Shown piece by piece: positions 20,700-29,639 of a DNA stretch of 64,000 nucleotides. This DNA is from Peribacillus deserti (lineage in GTDB: Bacteria; Bacillota; Bacilli; Bacillales; DSM-1321). The notes under the pieces were generated by a model. It was not told the DNA's origin, did not search any database, and was given only the letters and a program-made list of their open reading frames with translations. The stretch's first letter is position 1. Each line of letters begins with the position of its first letter. Made by a program: the position numbers and the translations under genes. The stretch covers positions 1 to 64,000 of the forward strand of contig NZ_PGUY01000014.1 in NCBI RefSeq assembly GCF_002863585.1, in the 5' to 3' direction.

Positions 20700-22499
20700 T
20701 TATTCATCCTTAAAATAATGGGCCAGTCCATTAAATATGCCAGTCGCAGCTGCCTCCTGGTACCTGCCGCTGACGATGGTCTCTTCTTCCGCAGGGTTGC
20801 TTAGATAGCCCAGTTCCAATAGCGCTGCTGATCTTTTGTTTTCCCTCAGAACATGATAATCACCTTCTCTTACTCCCCTGTCCTTCAGCTTCACATACTG
20901 ACTGAGAGAATAATGCAGCTCTTGGGCCAGGGTTTCTTGATAGCCATGAAGATAATAAGAGGTAAATCCGTTTGCGTTATCTTCGGGAGATCCGTCGTAA
21001 TGGATACTTATAAACGCATCGGCACTGTAACGGTGAGATATACTTACTCTAGATTCTAAGGATATGTATGTATCGGTGCTTCTTGTGAGAATGGCATTTG
21101 CTCCTGCCGCCTTTAGTTTGTCGTACAATAAAGATGCTGTCCGGAGAGTAATGTTTTTTTCAAGGTTCCCTTTTAATCCTGTGGTCCCATTGTCTCTGCC
21201 GCCATGTCCTGGATCTATAATGATCGTTTTGTTCTTTAAATGTAGGTCTGCACCCGGCTTTTTCACTTGAGGACCGAAGCCGTCAATAGAAACCATCCAG
21301 CCGGCAACCCATGCTGTTTGACTGTTGTTCCGTTTGATTTGATACCAATCATTCTTTATGGAAAGAGCTGTGTATATCTCTCCTTCCTCTGCTCTTTTAA
21401 TCACATTAGAATTTGCATCTGCTTTTTCTCTTAAACTTGTTCCGTTATATAAAATTTTAATTTTGTTTCCCTTGATTACCTTTTTAGCTGATTGCTGTTC
21501 ATTACTAGAATTTTTTTCTATATACCATCCAGCAGCCCACCCGGTTTTTCCTGGCTGTAATCGAATTTTTACCCAGCTGTTTTTTTCATCTAAAATGGTA
21601 TATTGATTACCATTGGCAGCGGTATCAACCACCTTCCCATTTAATGATGGCGTATCTCTGATAACCAGGCGTTCTGCCGTAATGGTAGCAATCGTGTCCT
21701 GGGACTCATTGGAAGTGGGGCTGTCAGTGTCAGCGAATGAGTTAACCTCCGCAAATGCTGAATGTATCCAGCCTGTTCCCCTTTGATAATTGACCTTGAT
21801 CCAGTCACCGTCATTCCCTTCAATCGGCAAGCTTGTACCTTTATTCACCTTGCCAAGAATGCTGCCGTCTTTACTAGGAGTTTCCCTGACATTTACCTGA
21901 TCAGCTCTAACCACTGCAATTTTCAAATTAGCCTTCTTCGTCTTCTTCGTCTTTGGCTTTTTTTCCTTTTCGTCAGCTTCGCTTTTTGTTAGAAATTCCG
22001 CTGCCGCCCAGCCTATGATCTCGTCCGTTTGAATCTTAACCCAATTTTCATTCTTTTCGAGAATTTCGGCTTCTTTTCCTTCTGTAAGGCTGCCGATTAC
22101 TTGAAACTGTTTTCCAGGTCCATTTCGTATTCTTAGTGTATCTGCTGATACAACAGCTGTCACAGAAGCAGGCAGTTCTGACTCCTTCAATGAGGATAAA
22201 GATTCACTGCTCTCCGTTTTTTTGTTCCTGCTGACCAGCCATCCGGCTACCCAGCCGCTGCTGTTCCCCAGGGAAATTTGAATCCAATCACCTTGTTCAG
22301 CTGTAATCGAATAGTTCTCCCCATAAGAAATTTCTGAAACGATTGGAGCGTTTAAATCGGGATCAGCCCGAACGTTTAGTACATCGGTGATAACCTGTAT
22401 TTTTCCCCTGTCAGTCCTCGCTTTCAGTTCAGCAGGAAAAACGCCGGCTGTTATGAGCAGGAGGATAGGTATAAGACAAAGGATTATCGTTTTTTTCAT
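20700..22499 (-). CDS. N-acetylmuramoyl-L-alanine amidase with five SH3b domains (YrvJ-like)
   Basis: A 599-residue secreted cell-wall hydrolase that cuts between muramic acid and L-Ala of peptidoglycan. A signal peptide (residues 1 to about 27) is followed by five bacterial SH3 repeats, each starting with an (L/V)-x-(V/I)-R-x-x-(P/A) type core and ending in GW(V/A)A-like residues. The C-terminal Amidase_3 domain (about residues 425-599) has the zinc ligands in IDPGHGGRD and in the downstream EKN and SIHYDG segments, plus the late catalytic Glu in ALLELGYLSNP. It resembles B. subtilis YrvJ (about 518 residues) with more SH3 material. SD AAGGTGG precedes the start. Confidence 0.93.
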   Translation of the reverse strand: MKKTIILCLIPILLLITAGVFPAELKARTDRGKIQVITDVLNVRADPDLNAPIVSEISYGENYSITAEQGDWIQISLGNSSGWVAGWLVSRNKKTESSESLSSLKESELPASVTAVVSADTLRIRNGPGKQFQVIGSLTEGKEAEILEKNENWVKIQTDEIIGWAAAEFLTKSEADEKEKKPKTKKTKKANLKIAVVRADQVNVRETPSKDGSILGKVNKGTSLPIEGNDGDWIKVNYQRGTGWIHSAFAEVNSFADTDSPTSNESQDTIATITAERLVIRDTPSLNGKVVDTAANGNQYTILDEKNSWVKIRLQPGKTGWAAGWYIEKNSSNEQQSAKKVIKGNKIKILYNGTSLREKADANSNVIKRAEEGEIYTALSIKNDWYQIKRNNSQTAWVAGWMVSIDGFGPQVKKPGADLHLKNKTIIIDPGHGGRDNGTTGLKGNLEKNITLRTASLLYDKLKAAGANAILTRSTDTYISLESRVSISHRYSADAFISIHYDGSPEDNANGFTSYYLHGYQETLAQELHYSLSQYVKLKDRGVREGDYHVLRENKRSAALLELGYLSNPAEEETIVSGRYQEAAATGIFNGLAHYFKDE

Positions 22500-22659
22500 G
22501 AATCATTCCACCTTACCCTGAGCTAACTGATTATAGTTCAGTTAAGTAATGAAATTCGGTAAGCAACGAAAAAAAACCTCCTAAAATGGCAAATAAATTC
22601 TCAAAGAATCGGACAAGATAGTAAGAGATAAACTGTGAAAAAATAAAGGGGGATTTCCA

Positions 22660-22836
22660 TTGAGGTTTAGTGATAAAGGAACGATGAGTGCAAATGGCTC
22701 CAGCCAGATTTTCGGCGTAGACTTTCATGACTTTATTCAACGAGAGGAAAGCTCCTCTATGGTTGAGCTGGCTTCTGAGTTCGGATTGAATATGAGAGAA
22801 GTCAAACAGTTGAAAAAACGAATAGAAAGATCTTGA
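22660..22836 (+). CDS. small HTH-like protein upstream of hisS (YrzK-like)
   Basis: A 58-codon gene starting at TTG 22660 behind an AAAGGGGGA ribosome site. The C-terminal half (MVELASEFGLNMREVKQL) reads like a helix-turn-helix, as in RNA polymerase sigma region 4 or small regulators, and the last ten residues are basic. A similar small gene, yrzK, lies in the same interval of B. subtilis. I match them by place and size, without a proven alignment. The tail of the gene is immediately followed by the promoter of the hisS T-box leader. Confidence 0.65.
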   Translation: MRFSDKGTMSANGSSQIFGVDFHDFIQREESSSMVELASEFGLNMREVKQLKKRIERS

Positions 22837-22842
22837 ATTTCC

Positions 22843-22871
22843 TTGACAATGTAAAACTCGGTACGTATTAT
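22843..22871 (+). promoter_or_regulatory. sigma-A promoter of the hisS-aspS leader
   Basis: TTGACA (22843-22848), exactly 17 bases, TATTAT (22866-22871). Transcription would begin near 22878, just before the T-box structure. Confidence 0.85.
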
Positions 22872-22904
22872 TATTAAATATATGAAAATACATATTTACT
22901 GCAA

Positions 22905-23172
22905 AACCAATGATGGAGAAGAGTAATTAAGAACCGGATGACAAGAGAGGGAATGCCTTAGGCTGAAAGCATTTCTACTGATGGCTTGATGAAAGAACAC
23001 TCCTTAGGCTTCGCTCTGAAAAGATAATCCTTAGTAGGAGATGAACGTATACAGGCGTTAACTGTTAAAAGTGGAAGCGTAGAAATGGCTTCAACCAGGG
23101 TGGCACCACGGGAATTCCAAACTCTCGTCCCTTGTAATTTATTTACAGGGGATGGGAGTTTTTTATTTTTGT
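22905..23172 (+). promoter_or_regulatory. T-box riboswitch leader of hisS-aspS
   Basis: A tRNA-sensing leader. The 14-base T-box core AGGGTGGCACCACG lies within 23093-23112. It is followed by a terminator (arms starting AACTCTCGTCCC and ending GGGATGGGAGTT, then a T-run to 23170). Stem I contains the AGTA element (about 22919) and an apical helix GGAATGC/GCATTTC. When lined up with the alaS leader in this window, the specifier position falls on AAC (22996-22998), while CAC for His is two bases later (22998-23000). Uncharged tRNA binding should favour the antiterminator and switch on both synthetase genes. Confidence 0.92.
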
Positions 23173-23237
23173 CGAGCCTCCCTTATTGTTGTTAATCCAG
23201 CACTTATACTTGGATACAAAAAGAAAGGAACGGTTAT

Positions 23238-24509
23238 ATGTCCATTCAGATACCTAGAGGTACACAGGATATTCTGCCAGGCCAGTCCGAGATTTGGCAG
23301 TATATCGAAAGTAAAGCAAGAGACTTAAGCAGAAGATATCAATATTCAGAAATCCGTACTCCTCTATTCGAGCATACTGAACTGTTTTTACGTGGGGTAG
23401 GGGACACCACTGATATTGTACAAAAAGAAATGTATACCTTTCAGGACCGGGGAGGAAGGGACCTGACGCTTCGCCCGGAAGGCACAGCACCCGTGGTTCG
23501 TTCTTATGTTGAAAATAAAATGTTCGGTCTTCCAAATCAACCGGTGAAATTGTTCTACTTTGCCCAGATGTTCCGTTATGAGCGACCGCAGGCCGGAAGA
23601 TACCGCCAGTTTGTTCAATTTGGTGTGGAAGCGCTCGGAAGTTCAGATCCGGCCATAGATGCAGAAGTGATTTCACTTGTTATGAATCTATATAAAGAAT
23701 TGGGACTCCGGAAAATAAAACTTGTAATAAACAGCCTGGGAGATAAGGAAAGCAGGACGGCACACCGTGATGCACTCATGTCTCACTTTTCACCAAGAAT
23801 TAGTGAATTCTGCTCAGACTGCCAAAATCGGCTTGAGAAAAATCCAATGAGGATTCTGGATTGCAAAAAGGATAGAGAACATGAGCTTATGAAAACCGCT
23901 CCATCTATTCTGGAGTATTTAAATAATGAGTCCTCCGCTTATTTCGAGAAAGTGAAACAATACTTATCCGACCTGGAAATAGAATTTGTGGTAGATCCAA
24001 CCCTTGTTCGAGGACTTGATTATTATAATCACACTGCCTTTGAGATTATGAGTGATGCTGAGGGATTCGGCGCAATAACTACTCTCTGCGGGGGCGGCAG
24101 ATATAATGGATTAGTTGAGGAATTGGGAGGTCCCGAAACTCCTGGAATCGGCTTTGGATTAAGTATTGAACGATTAATTTCGGCACTAGCAGCAGAAAAC
24201 GTAACATTGCCGGTTGAAACCCAGCTTGACTGCTATTTTGTCGCTTTGGGAGATGCAGCAAAGGATTATACAGTCAAACTGGCTCAAGCACTCCGTTTAC
24301 AGGGATATTCTGCCGACCGTGATTATCAGGATCGAAAAGTCAAAGCGCAATTTAAAGCTGCAGACCGCCTAAATGCTAAATTCGTGGCAGTCCTAGGTGA
24401 TGACGAACTCAAAGAAAAGAAAATTAGTGTGAAAAATATGGCAACCGGAGAACAGACTGCAATCAGCCTTGATTCATTTGTGGATGAATTCCGCAGACTG
24501 CAGGCATAA
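23238..24509 (+). CDS. hisS: histidine--tRNA ligase
   Basis: A 423-residue class II synthetase. Motif 1 is within the first 80 residues, motif 2 is [15 protein letters not shown], and the two histidine-specific segments are [14 protein letters not shown] and the Gly-rich [14 protein letters not shown]. Motif 3 ([11 protein letters not shown]) and the C-terminal anticodon-binding domain are complete. The gene is the first of a two-gene operon with aspS (15 bases between) under T-box control. Confidence 0.96.
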   Translation: MSIQIPRGTQDILPGQSEIWQYIESKARDLSRRYQYSEIRTPLFEHTELFLRGVGDTTDIVQKEMYTFQDRGGRDLTLRPEGTAPVVRSYVENKMFGLPNQPVKLFYFAQMFRYERPQAGRYRQFVQFGVEALGSSDPAIDAEVISLVMNLYKELGLRKIKLVINSLGDKESRTAHRDALMSHFSPRISEFCSDCQNRLEKNPMRILDCKKDREHELMKTAPSILEYLNNESSAYFEKVKQYLSDLEIEFVVDPTLVRGLDYYNHTAFEIMSDAEGFGAITTLCGGGRYNGLVEELGGPETPGIGFGLSIERLISALAAENVTLPVETQLDCYFVALGDAAKDYTVKLAQALRLQGYSADRDYQDRKVKAQFKAADRLNAKFVAVLGDDELKEKKISVKNMATGEQTAISLDSFVDEFRRLQA

Positions 24510-24524
24510 GGAGGAAAAAAAGAA

Positions 24525-26300
24525 ATGTTTGGAAGATCATATTTCTGTGGAGAAGTAACAGAAAAAGCCATCGGCGAAAAAGTAACACTTAAAGGCTGGG
24601 TTCAAAAAAGACGTGATTTGGGCGGACTTATTTTCATCGATCTTCGTGACCGTACGGGAATTGTCCAGGTTGTATTTAACCCGGGACATTCAAAGGATGC
24701 ATTAGATACAGCAGAACGGATCAGAAACGAATATGTTCTTGATATTCAAGGGACTGTGGTTGCCCGGGAAGAGGGTACCATCAATCCCAACGTAAAAACT
24801 GGCAAAATTGAAGTGCAGGCCGAAAGCGTAACTATATTAAACGAGGCGAAAACCCCTCCGTTTATTATTTCAGATAGTACGGATGTTTCCGAGGATGTAC
24901 GCCTTAAGTACCGCTATTTAGATCTTCGCCGTCCGGCTATGTATGAAACATTTAAGATGCGCCATCAGACGACGAAGGCAATCCGGGGTTTCCTGGATAG
25001 TGAAGGGTTCTTGGATGTAGAAACACCGATCCTTACAAAAAGCACTCCTGAAGGTGCCCGTGATTACCTTGTGCCAAGCCGTGTTCATGACGGGGAATTC
25101 TATGCTCTCCCACAATCTCCGCAGCTTTTTAAACAGATGCTGATGGCAGCCGGCTTTGAACGCTATTATCAAATCGCCCGCTGTTTCCGTGATGAAGATC
25201 TGCGCGCTGACAGACAGCCGGAATTTACGCAAATCGATATTGAAACAAGCTTCATGAGCCAGGAAGACATCATCGAACTCACGGAAAAAATGATGAGTAA
25301 AGTGATGAAAGAAGTAAAAGGTACCGAGCTAACGCTTCCGCTTCCGCGCATGACTTATGAGGAAGCTATGGGTTCATACGGGTCAGACAAGCCAGATACA
25401 AGATTCGAAATGAAGCTGGTAAATGTATCTGATCTTGTAAAGGACAGCGGCTTTAAAGTGTTCTCAGGTGCTGTTGCTTCCGGGGGGGAAGTAAAGGCGA
25501 TTAATGCAAAGTCAGCAGCTTCAAAATATTCCAGAAAAGATATAGATGCACTGGGCGAGTATGCAGCGATCTACGGAGCAAAGGGGCTTGCCTGGCTTAA
25601 AGCTGAAGAAGACGGCTTAAAAGGGCCAATAGCTAAATTCTTTGGTGAAGAAGAACAATCTCACCTTAAAGAAGCACTTTCAGTAGAAACAGGAGATCTC
25701 TTACTCTTTGTTGCTGATAAAAAGAATGTGGTTGCCGACTCTCTTGGGGCGCTCCGATTGAAGCTAGGGAAAGAGTTAAACCTTATTGATGAAAAACAAT
25801 TTAATTTCCTCTGGGTGACAGATTGGCCGCTGCTTGAATATGACGAAGAATCCGGGCGTTATTTCGCTGCACATCATCCATTCACCATGCCTTTCCGTGA
25901 GGACCTCGATAAACTGGTTACAGATCCGGGCAGCGTGAAAGCACAGGCTTACGACCTTGTATTGAATGGTTATGAATTAGGCGGAGGGTCTATCCGTATA
26001 TTTGAGAGAGATATTCAAATGCAAATGTTCGAAACTCTTGGCTTTACCCAAGAATCAGCAAAAGAGCAGTTTGGCTTCCTGCTAGACGCTTTCGATTACG
26101 GTACACCTCCACACGGCGGAATTGCTCTTGGCTTGGATCGCCTGGTCATGCTTCTTGCCGGCAGAACGAACCTGAGAGATACCATTGCCTTCCCGAAAAC
26201 AGCCAGCGCAAGCGACCTGTTAACACAGGCGCCTGGGGAAGTAAGCAAAGTACAGCTGGACGAGCTTCACCTTGCTTTGAAAACAGAAAAAAGCGAATAA
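24525..26300 (+). CDS. aspS: aspartate--tRNA ligase (bacterial type)
   Basis: A 591-residue bacterial AspRS: an N-terminal OB-fold anticodon domain ([21 protein letters not shown]), class II motifs 2 ([21 protein letters not shown]) and 3 ([15 protein letters not shown]), and the inserted GAD domain. In the anticodon domain the residue after RRD is Leu, as in E. coli AspRS, which is discriminating. Non-discriminating enzymes usually have His there. This suggests it charges only tRNA-Asp. The start has SD AAGGAGG. It is co-transcribed with hisS. Confidence 0.96.
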   Translation: MFGRSYFCGEVTEKAIGEKVTLKGWVQKRRDLGGLIFIDLRDRTGIVQVVFNPGHSKDALDTAERIRNEYVLDIQGTVVAREEGTINPNVKTGKIEVQAESVTILNEAKTPPFIISDSTDVSEDVRLKYRYLDLRRPAMYETFKMRHQTTKAIRGFLDSEGFLDVETPILTKSTPEGARDYLVPSRVHDGEFYALPQSPQLFKQMLMAAGFERYYQIARCFRDEDLRADRQPEFTQIDIETSFMSQEDIIELTEKMMSKVMKEVKGTELTLPLPRMTYEEAMGSYGSDKPDTRFEMKLVNVSDLVKDSGFKVFSGAVASGGEVKAINAKSAASKYSRKDIDALGEYAAIYGAKGLAWLKAEEDGLKGPIAKFFGEEEQSHLKEALSVETGDLLLFVADKKNVVADSLGALRLKLGKELNLIDEKQFNFLWVTDWPLLEYDEESGRYFAAHHPFTMPFREDLDKLVTDPGSVKAQAYDLVLNGYELGGGSIRIFERDIQMQMFETLGFTQESAKEQFGFLLDAFDYGTPPHGGIALGLDRLVMLLAGRTNLRDTIAFPKTASASDLLTQAPGEVSKVQLDELHLALKTEKSE

Positions 26301-26318
26301 AGTCCTATTTCACTTTTG

Positions 26319-26348
26319 TTGAAACAATAGTGTTCTCTGTGTTAGAAT
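26319..26348 (+). promoter_or_regulatory. promoter of 6S RNA
   Basis: TTGAAA (26319-26324), 18 bases, TAGAAT (26343-26348). The predicted start at about 26355-26360 coincides with the 5' end of the 6S closing stem. Confidence 0.65.
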
Positions 26349-26357
26349 TACATCAAT

Positions 26358-26556
26358 AAGCAAGAGTCCTGATGTGTTCGTTAAAACCTCTATACGTTTT
26401 GACCGAACACTTATAGTTTCGGGAGCACGAGTTTCTATGGCTGCGTACATGCCTTTCCTTGAAGAGGACTTACAAATGTCTAGAACAGGGCACCCACCTG
26501 CTGAGAGCGGGTTCAAAACTATGGCACTGACGGCACAATTGGGGCTCTTGCACCTT
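26358..26556 (+). ncRNA. bsrA: 6S RNA (6S-1/BsrA type)
   Basis: A roughly 195-base RNA that mimics an open promoter and binds the housekeeping RNA polymerase. The ends pair as CAAGAG (26361-26366) with CTCTTG (26545-26550). Inside are the family's marks: AGTCCTGATGTGTTCG near the 5' end, TTTTGACCGAACA, the central CTTGAAGAGGACTTACAA, GGGCACCCACCTGC and GGGTTCAAAAC. In B. subtilis bsrA lies between aspS and yrvM, and the same neighbours are found here (aspS and tcdA). A hairpin terminator follows at 26572-26600. Confidence 0.9.
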
Positions 26557-26571
26557 ACATAATCAGATAAT

Positions 26572-26600
26572 ACCTGTGTCATATGTACACAGGTTTTTTT
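26572..26600 (+). terminator. terminator after 6S RNA
   Basis: An 8-bp stem ACCTGTGT/ACACAGGT with a 7-base loop and seven T. It probably ends the 6S precursor transcript. Confidence 0.85.
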
Positions 26601-26656
26601 ATGCTGTTTTTTGTGTAATTAAATAGATATGATATATTTTACTAGAAGAAATGCTA

Positions 26657-26795
26657 TGTTAAAATTCATTGTTGGTTTTCGTCCTATGGGATAGACGGGT
26701 ACGCGGGAATATGCGGAATCAGGGGCCAAGGGAGACCCAGCAGTACTCTCCTGTCAAAGGAAGCTCCCGGGATGCCCGCGGACGATGCAATCAAC
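26657..26795 (+). ncRNA. structured RNA candidate, possible leader of tcdA
   Basis: A GC-rich island between 6S RNA and tcdA. An extended -10 like element (TGTTAAAAT, 26657-26665) precedes it. TCGTCC (26679-26684) can pair with GGACGA (26780-26785), and CGCGGG (26702-26707) with CCCGCG (26775-26780), so they could form one long helix with a bulge. Further G-rich/C-rich segments inside (for example GGGAG near 26729-26734 with CTCCC at 26764-26768) can add stems. No long ORF fits. I do not recognise a known riboswitch class. It could be a leader, a small RNA or a decayed repeat element. Confidence 0.45.
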
Positions 26796-26849
26796 AAGCA
26801 AATTTAACAGGCTTACAAAGAAAAGATCATAATAATTGGAGTGAGACAA

Positions 26850-27626
26850 ATGCTTCATCAATTTTCCCGGAATGAGCTGGCGATCGGCAAAGAGGGACTG
26901 AAGACATTAAAAAATACAACAGCTGCCGTGCTTGGAATCGGTGGAGTAGGATCGTTTGCTGCTGAAGCGCTTGCACGGTCGGGGGTAGGCAGATTAATCC
27001 TCGTCGATAAGGATGACGTGGACATCACGAATATAAACAGGCAGAATATTGCCTTTTTATCAACGATAGGGAAATTTAAGGCAGATTTAATGAAGGAAAG
27101 AATCAAAGATATCAATCCCGAATGTGAAGTTATTTCTTTAAAAATGTTTTATACAGAAGAAACATATGAAGAATTCTTCAGCTATGGCTTGGATTATGTA
27201 GTAGATGCTTCAGATACCATATCTTATAAAATTCACTTAATAAAAGAGTGTCTGAAGAGAAATATTAAAATCATTTCCAGTATGGGTGCTGCCAACAAAA
27301 TGGATCCAACAAGGTTCCAGATTGCAGATATTTTCAAAACTCATACCGATCCTATCGCAAAAGTCATCCGCACCAGATTGAAAAAAGAGGGAATCAGAAA
27401 GGGAATTCCCGTGATTTTCTCAGATGAAAGTCCCATTGTAATCCGCGAAGAGGTTCGTAAAGAGGTAGGGAACGACCAGGCGCCGATCAGAAAGGCGAAA
27501 ATGCCTCCTTCATCAAATGCATTTGTCCCATCAGTAGCAGGATTGATTGCGGCAAGCTGGGTCATTCGTGACATTGTGAAGGATATTCATATTCAAAGAG
27601 TGAATGAAGAAAAATCAAAACGGTAA
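26850..27626 (+). CDS. tcdA: tRNA threonylcarbamoyladenosine dehydratase (TcdA/CsdL)
   Basis: A 258-residue E1-like enzyme that uses ATP to cyclise t6A37 of tRNA into ct6A. The nucleotide-binding loop is GIGGVGSFAAEAL, followed by the aspartate LVDKDDVDITNINRQ motif typical of ThiF/MoeB-like folds. The C-terminal half has the basic RTRLKKEGIRKG segment. ATG 26850 follows a GGAGTGAG ribosome site. It corresponds to B. subtilis YrvM in place and size. The long leader upstream carries a structured RNA candidate. Confidence 0.93.
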   Translation: MLHQFSRNELAIGKEGLKTLKNTTAAVLGIGGVGSFAAEALARSGVGRLILVDKDDVDITNINRQNIAFLSTIGKFKADLMKERIKDINPECEVISLKMFYTEETYEEFFSYGLDYVVDASDTISYKIHLIKECLKRNIKIISSMGAANKMDPTRFQIADIFKTHTDPIAKVIRTRLKKEGIRKGIPVIFSDESPIVIREEVRKEVGNDQAPIRKAKMPPSSNAFVPSVAGLIAASWVIRDIVKDIHIQRVNEEKSKR

Positions 27627-27653
27627 CAATTAGCCATGGCTAAACAGTGCAAT

Positions 27654-27705
27654 AAAATAAAAAAAGGTTCAGGCTTATTTCCCTTTTGGAATACTGCCTG
27701 AACCT
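27654..27705 (-). terminator. terminator overlapping the end of rarA
   Basis: AAGGTTCAGGC (27663-27673) pairs with GCCTGAACCTT (27695-27705). Read on the minus strand it is followed by a T-rich run. The left part of the stem-loop contains the last codons of rarA. Confidence 0.8.
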
Positions 27706-28964
27706 TCTATTTTTTCATAAACGGCTGCGAGTGCCTGCTCGAATTTTCCTGTTTTTTTCGGTTTATAATATTTCTTTCCTGAAAGTTTTCCAGGAAGATA
27801 CTGCTGCTTAACCCATCCACTCTCATAATCATGCGGATAAAGATAGCCAATTCCTCTTCCCAGGTCTTTAGCGCCCTTATAATGGGCATCCTTCAAATGA
27901 TCAGGTATATCACCATAATTCCCGCTTCGTATATCTGCAAGTGCGGCATCCAAAGCCATATAAGCTGAATTGGATTTGGGAGATAAACACAATTCTACAA
28001 CTGCACTTGCGAGCGGGATCCTTGCCTCTGGAAAACCGAGCCTTTCTGCAGCTTCAACGGCTGCAAGAGTCCGCGGGCCTGCCTGCGGATTTGCAAGGCC
28101 GATGTCTTCATAGGCCATGACAACAAGTCTGCGGCTGATGCTCACGAGATCCCCTGCTTCTATCAGTCTGCCCAAATAATGCATGGCAGCATTGACATCA
28201 CTGCCCCGGACCGACTTCTGAAGGGCGGAAAGAACATCATAATGCGCATCTCCGTTCTTATCATGGGAAAAGCTCTTTTTTTGGATGCATTCTTCAGCTG
28301 TGTGCACATCGATGGAAATGACGCCGTCTTGATCCGGTTCAGTTGACCTTGCTGCAAGTTCGAGCGCATTTAAAGCACTTCGTACATCGCCATTGACAGC
28401 CGATGCGAGGTGAAGGTATGCTTCCTCAGCGATGTCCAATTTCAGGCCGCCAAGTCCCCGGTCTGGATCATCAGCTGCTCTTTTTAAGGCCGTTACGATA
28501 TCCTCAGGCTCCAGCGGTTTCAATTCAAATATCTGGCATCGGCTTCTTATGGCCGGATTGATCGCATGGTAGGGGTTGCTCGTGGTCGCACCGATGAGAG
28601 TGATCATCCCATTTTCAAGAAAAGGAAGGAGAAAGTCCTGTTTAGCTTTATCGAGGCGATGGACTTCATCAAGGAGCAAAATGACTTTTCCGGACATTTT
28701 TGCTTCCTGAGCTACAATCTCCATATCTTTTTTATTATTGGTTACCGCATTTAAGCTGCGGAAAGCAAACTTTGTACTGCCGGCAATTGCACTGGCAATG
28801 GATGTTTTCCCTATGCCCGGAGGACCATATAGGATCATAGAAGAAAGCTGTTTTGCCTTTACCATTCTCCTGATTATCTTTCCTTCACCCACCAGGTGGT
28901 CCTGGCCAATTATTTCGTCTATATGTGTTGGGCGCATACGAAACGCCAAAGGCTTTATACTCAT
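27675..28964 (-). CDS. rarA: replication-associated recombination protein RarA (MgsA)
   Basis: A 429-residue AAA+ ATPase that acts at stalled replication forks. Walker A GPPGIGKTS, Walker B LLLDEVHRLDK, sensor GATTSNPYHA and the C-terminal tetramerisation region (about 250-429, with SAYMALDAALADI and KDLGRGIGYLYPHDYE) are complete. SD CCGGAGAG lies before ATG 28964. It is divergent from cymR, so the 220-base gap holds promoters for both. It corresponds to B. subtilis YrvN. Confidence 0.94.
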   Translation of the reverse strand: MSIKPLAFRMRPTHIDEIIGQDHLVGEGKIIRRMVKAKQLSSMILYGPPGIGKTSIASAIAGSTKFAFRSLNAVTNNKKDMEIVAQEAKMSGKVILLLDEVHRLDKAKQDFLLPFLENGMITLIGATTSNPYHAINPAIRSRCQIFELKPLEPEDIVTALKRAADDPDRGLGGLKLDIAEEAYLHLASAVNGDVRSALNALELAARSTEPDQDGVISIDVHTAEECIQKKSFSHDKNGDAHYDVLSALQKSVRGSDVNAAMHYLGRLIEAGDLVSISRRLVVMAYEDIGLANPQAGPRTLAAVEAAERLGFPEARIPLASAVVELCLSPKSNSAYMALDAALADIRSGNYGDIPDHLKDAHYKGAKDLGRGIGYLYPHDYESGWVKQQYLPGKLSGKKYYKPKKTGKFEQALAAVYEKIEGSGSIPKGK

Positions 28965-29075
28965 TGAAATCTCTCCGGAAAATGTATTGTCAGATAGAAA
29001 ACCGATTAGACTTAGTTGTTTTCCTTACTTTAACATAGAATATGGTAAACTTAAAATGCATTGAATTGTTGAATG

Positions 29076-29084
29076 TGTTATAAT
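29076..29084 (+). promoter_or_regulatory. extended -10 promoter for cymR-iscS-mnmA
   Basis: TGTTATAAT (29076-29084), a TG-N-TATAAT extended -10. No good -35 at 17 bases. A TTGAAT at 29061 is too close. It gives a leader of about 100 bases. Confidence 0.6.
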
Positions 29085-29188
29085 TTCAAAAGCATTTCCG
29101 GGAGAGAATAGTAATATCGAATAAAATCAGTTACTTAACGACTAACTAGTAGTAGAAAATATAACTTTTTTTAATAGAGGTGTAGGGT

Positions 29189-29608
29189 ATGAAAATATCG
29201 ACAAAAGGCCGTTATGGGCTCACCATCATGATTGAGCTTGCACGGAAGCATGGTGAAGGGCCGACGTCTTTAAAGGCAATCGCTCAGACACATGATTTAT
29301 CAGAGCATTATCTTGAACAGCTGATTGCCCCATTGAGGAATGCAGGTCTTGTGAAAAGCATCCGTGGTGCTTATGGAGGCTACCTGCTTGGGAGAGAGCC
29401 CGAACAAATTACGTCTGGAGATATTATCCGCGTTCTAGAAGGCCCGATCAGCCCTGTTGAAGGTATTGAGGATGAAGAACCGGCTAAGCGGGAATTATGG
29501 ATAAGAATCCGCGATGCAGTAAAAAATGTATTAGATAATACTACGCTGCAGGACCTTGCCAATTATTCGGATGACGGAAATACAGATTCTTATATGTTCT
29601 ACATTTAA
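29189..29608 (+). CDS. cymR: CymR, Rrf2-family repressor of cysteine metabolism
   Basis: A 139-residue Rrf2-type winged helix regulator. The start MKISTKGRYGL and the recognition helix region SLKAIAQTHDLSEHYLEQLIAPLRNAGLVKS are characteristic of CymR. The protein lacks the three Fe-S cysteines of IscR, fitting CymR. In B. subtilis it works with CysK as an O-acetylserine sensor and represses cysteine-forming genes, including yrrT-mtnN-mccAB-yrhC, which are present at 49-53 kb here. The gene heads an operon with the desulfurase iscS and mnmA. Confidence 0.92.
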   Translation: MKISTKGRYGLTIMIELARKHGEGPTSLKAIAQTHDLSEHYLEQLIAPLRNAGLVKSIRGAYGGYLLGREPEQITSGDIIRVLEGPISPVEGIEDEEPAKRELWIRIRDAVKNVLDNTTLQDLANYSDDGNTDSYMFYI

Positions 29609-29639
29609 ATTGTTTTAACCCCTGAGGAGGGCGCTTGTT

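Noticed and set aside
22531-22893. 120-codon minus-strand frame before hisS
   Set aside because: It covers the hisS promoter and the small plus-strand gene at 22660-22836, which has a good ribosome site. The minus frame looks like its antisense shadow.
26310-26582. Protein-coding frames over the 6S RNA (both strands)
   Set aside because: The 6S closing stem, internal motifs, promoter and terminator explain the conservation. The frames have no ribosome site.
26671-26795. Signal recognition particle RNA or RNase P RNA
   Set aside because: The conserved cores of either RNA are absent, and RNase P RNA would be much longer.
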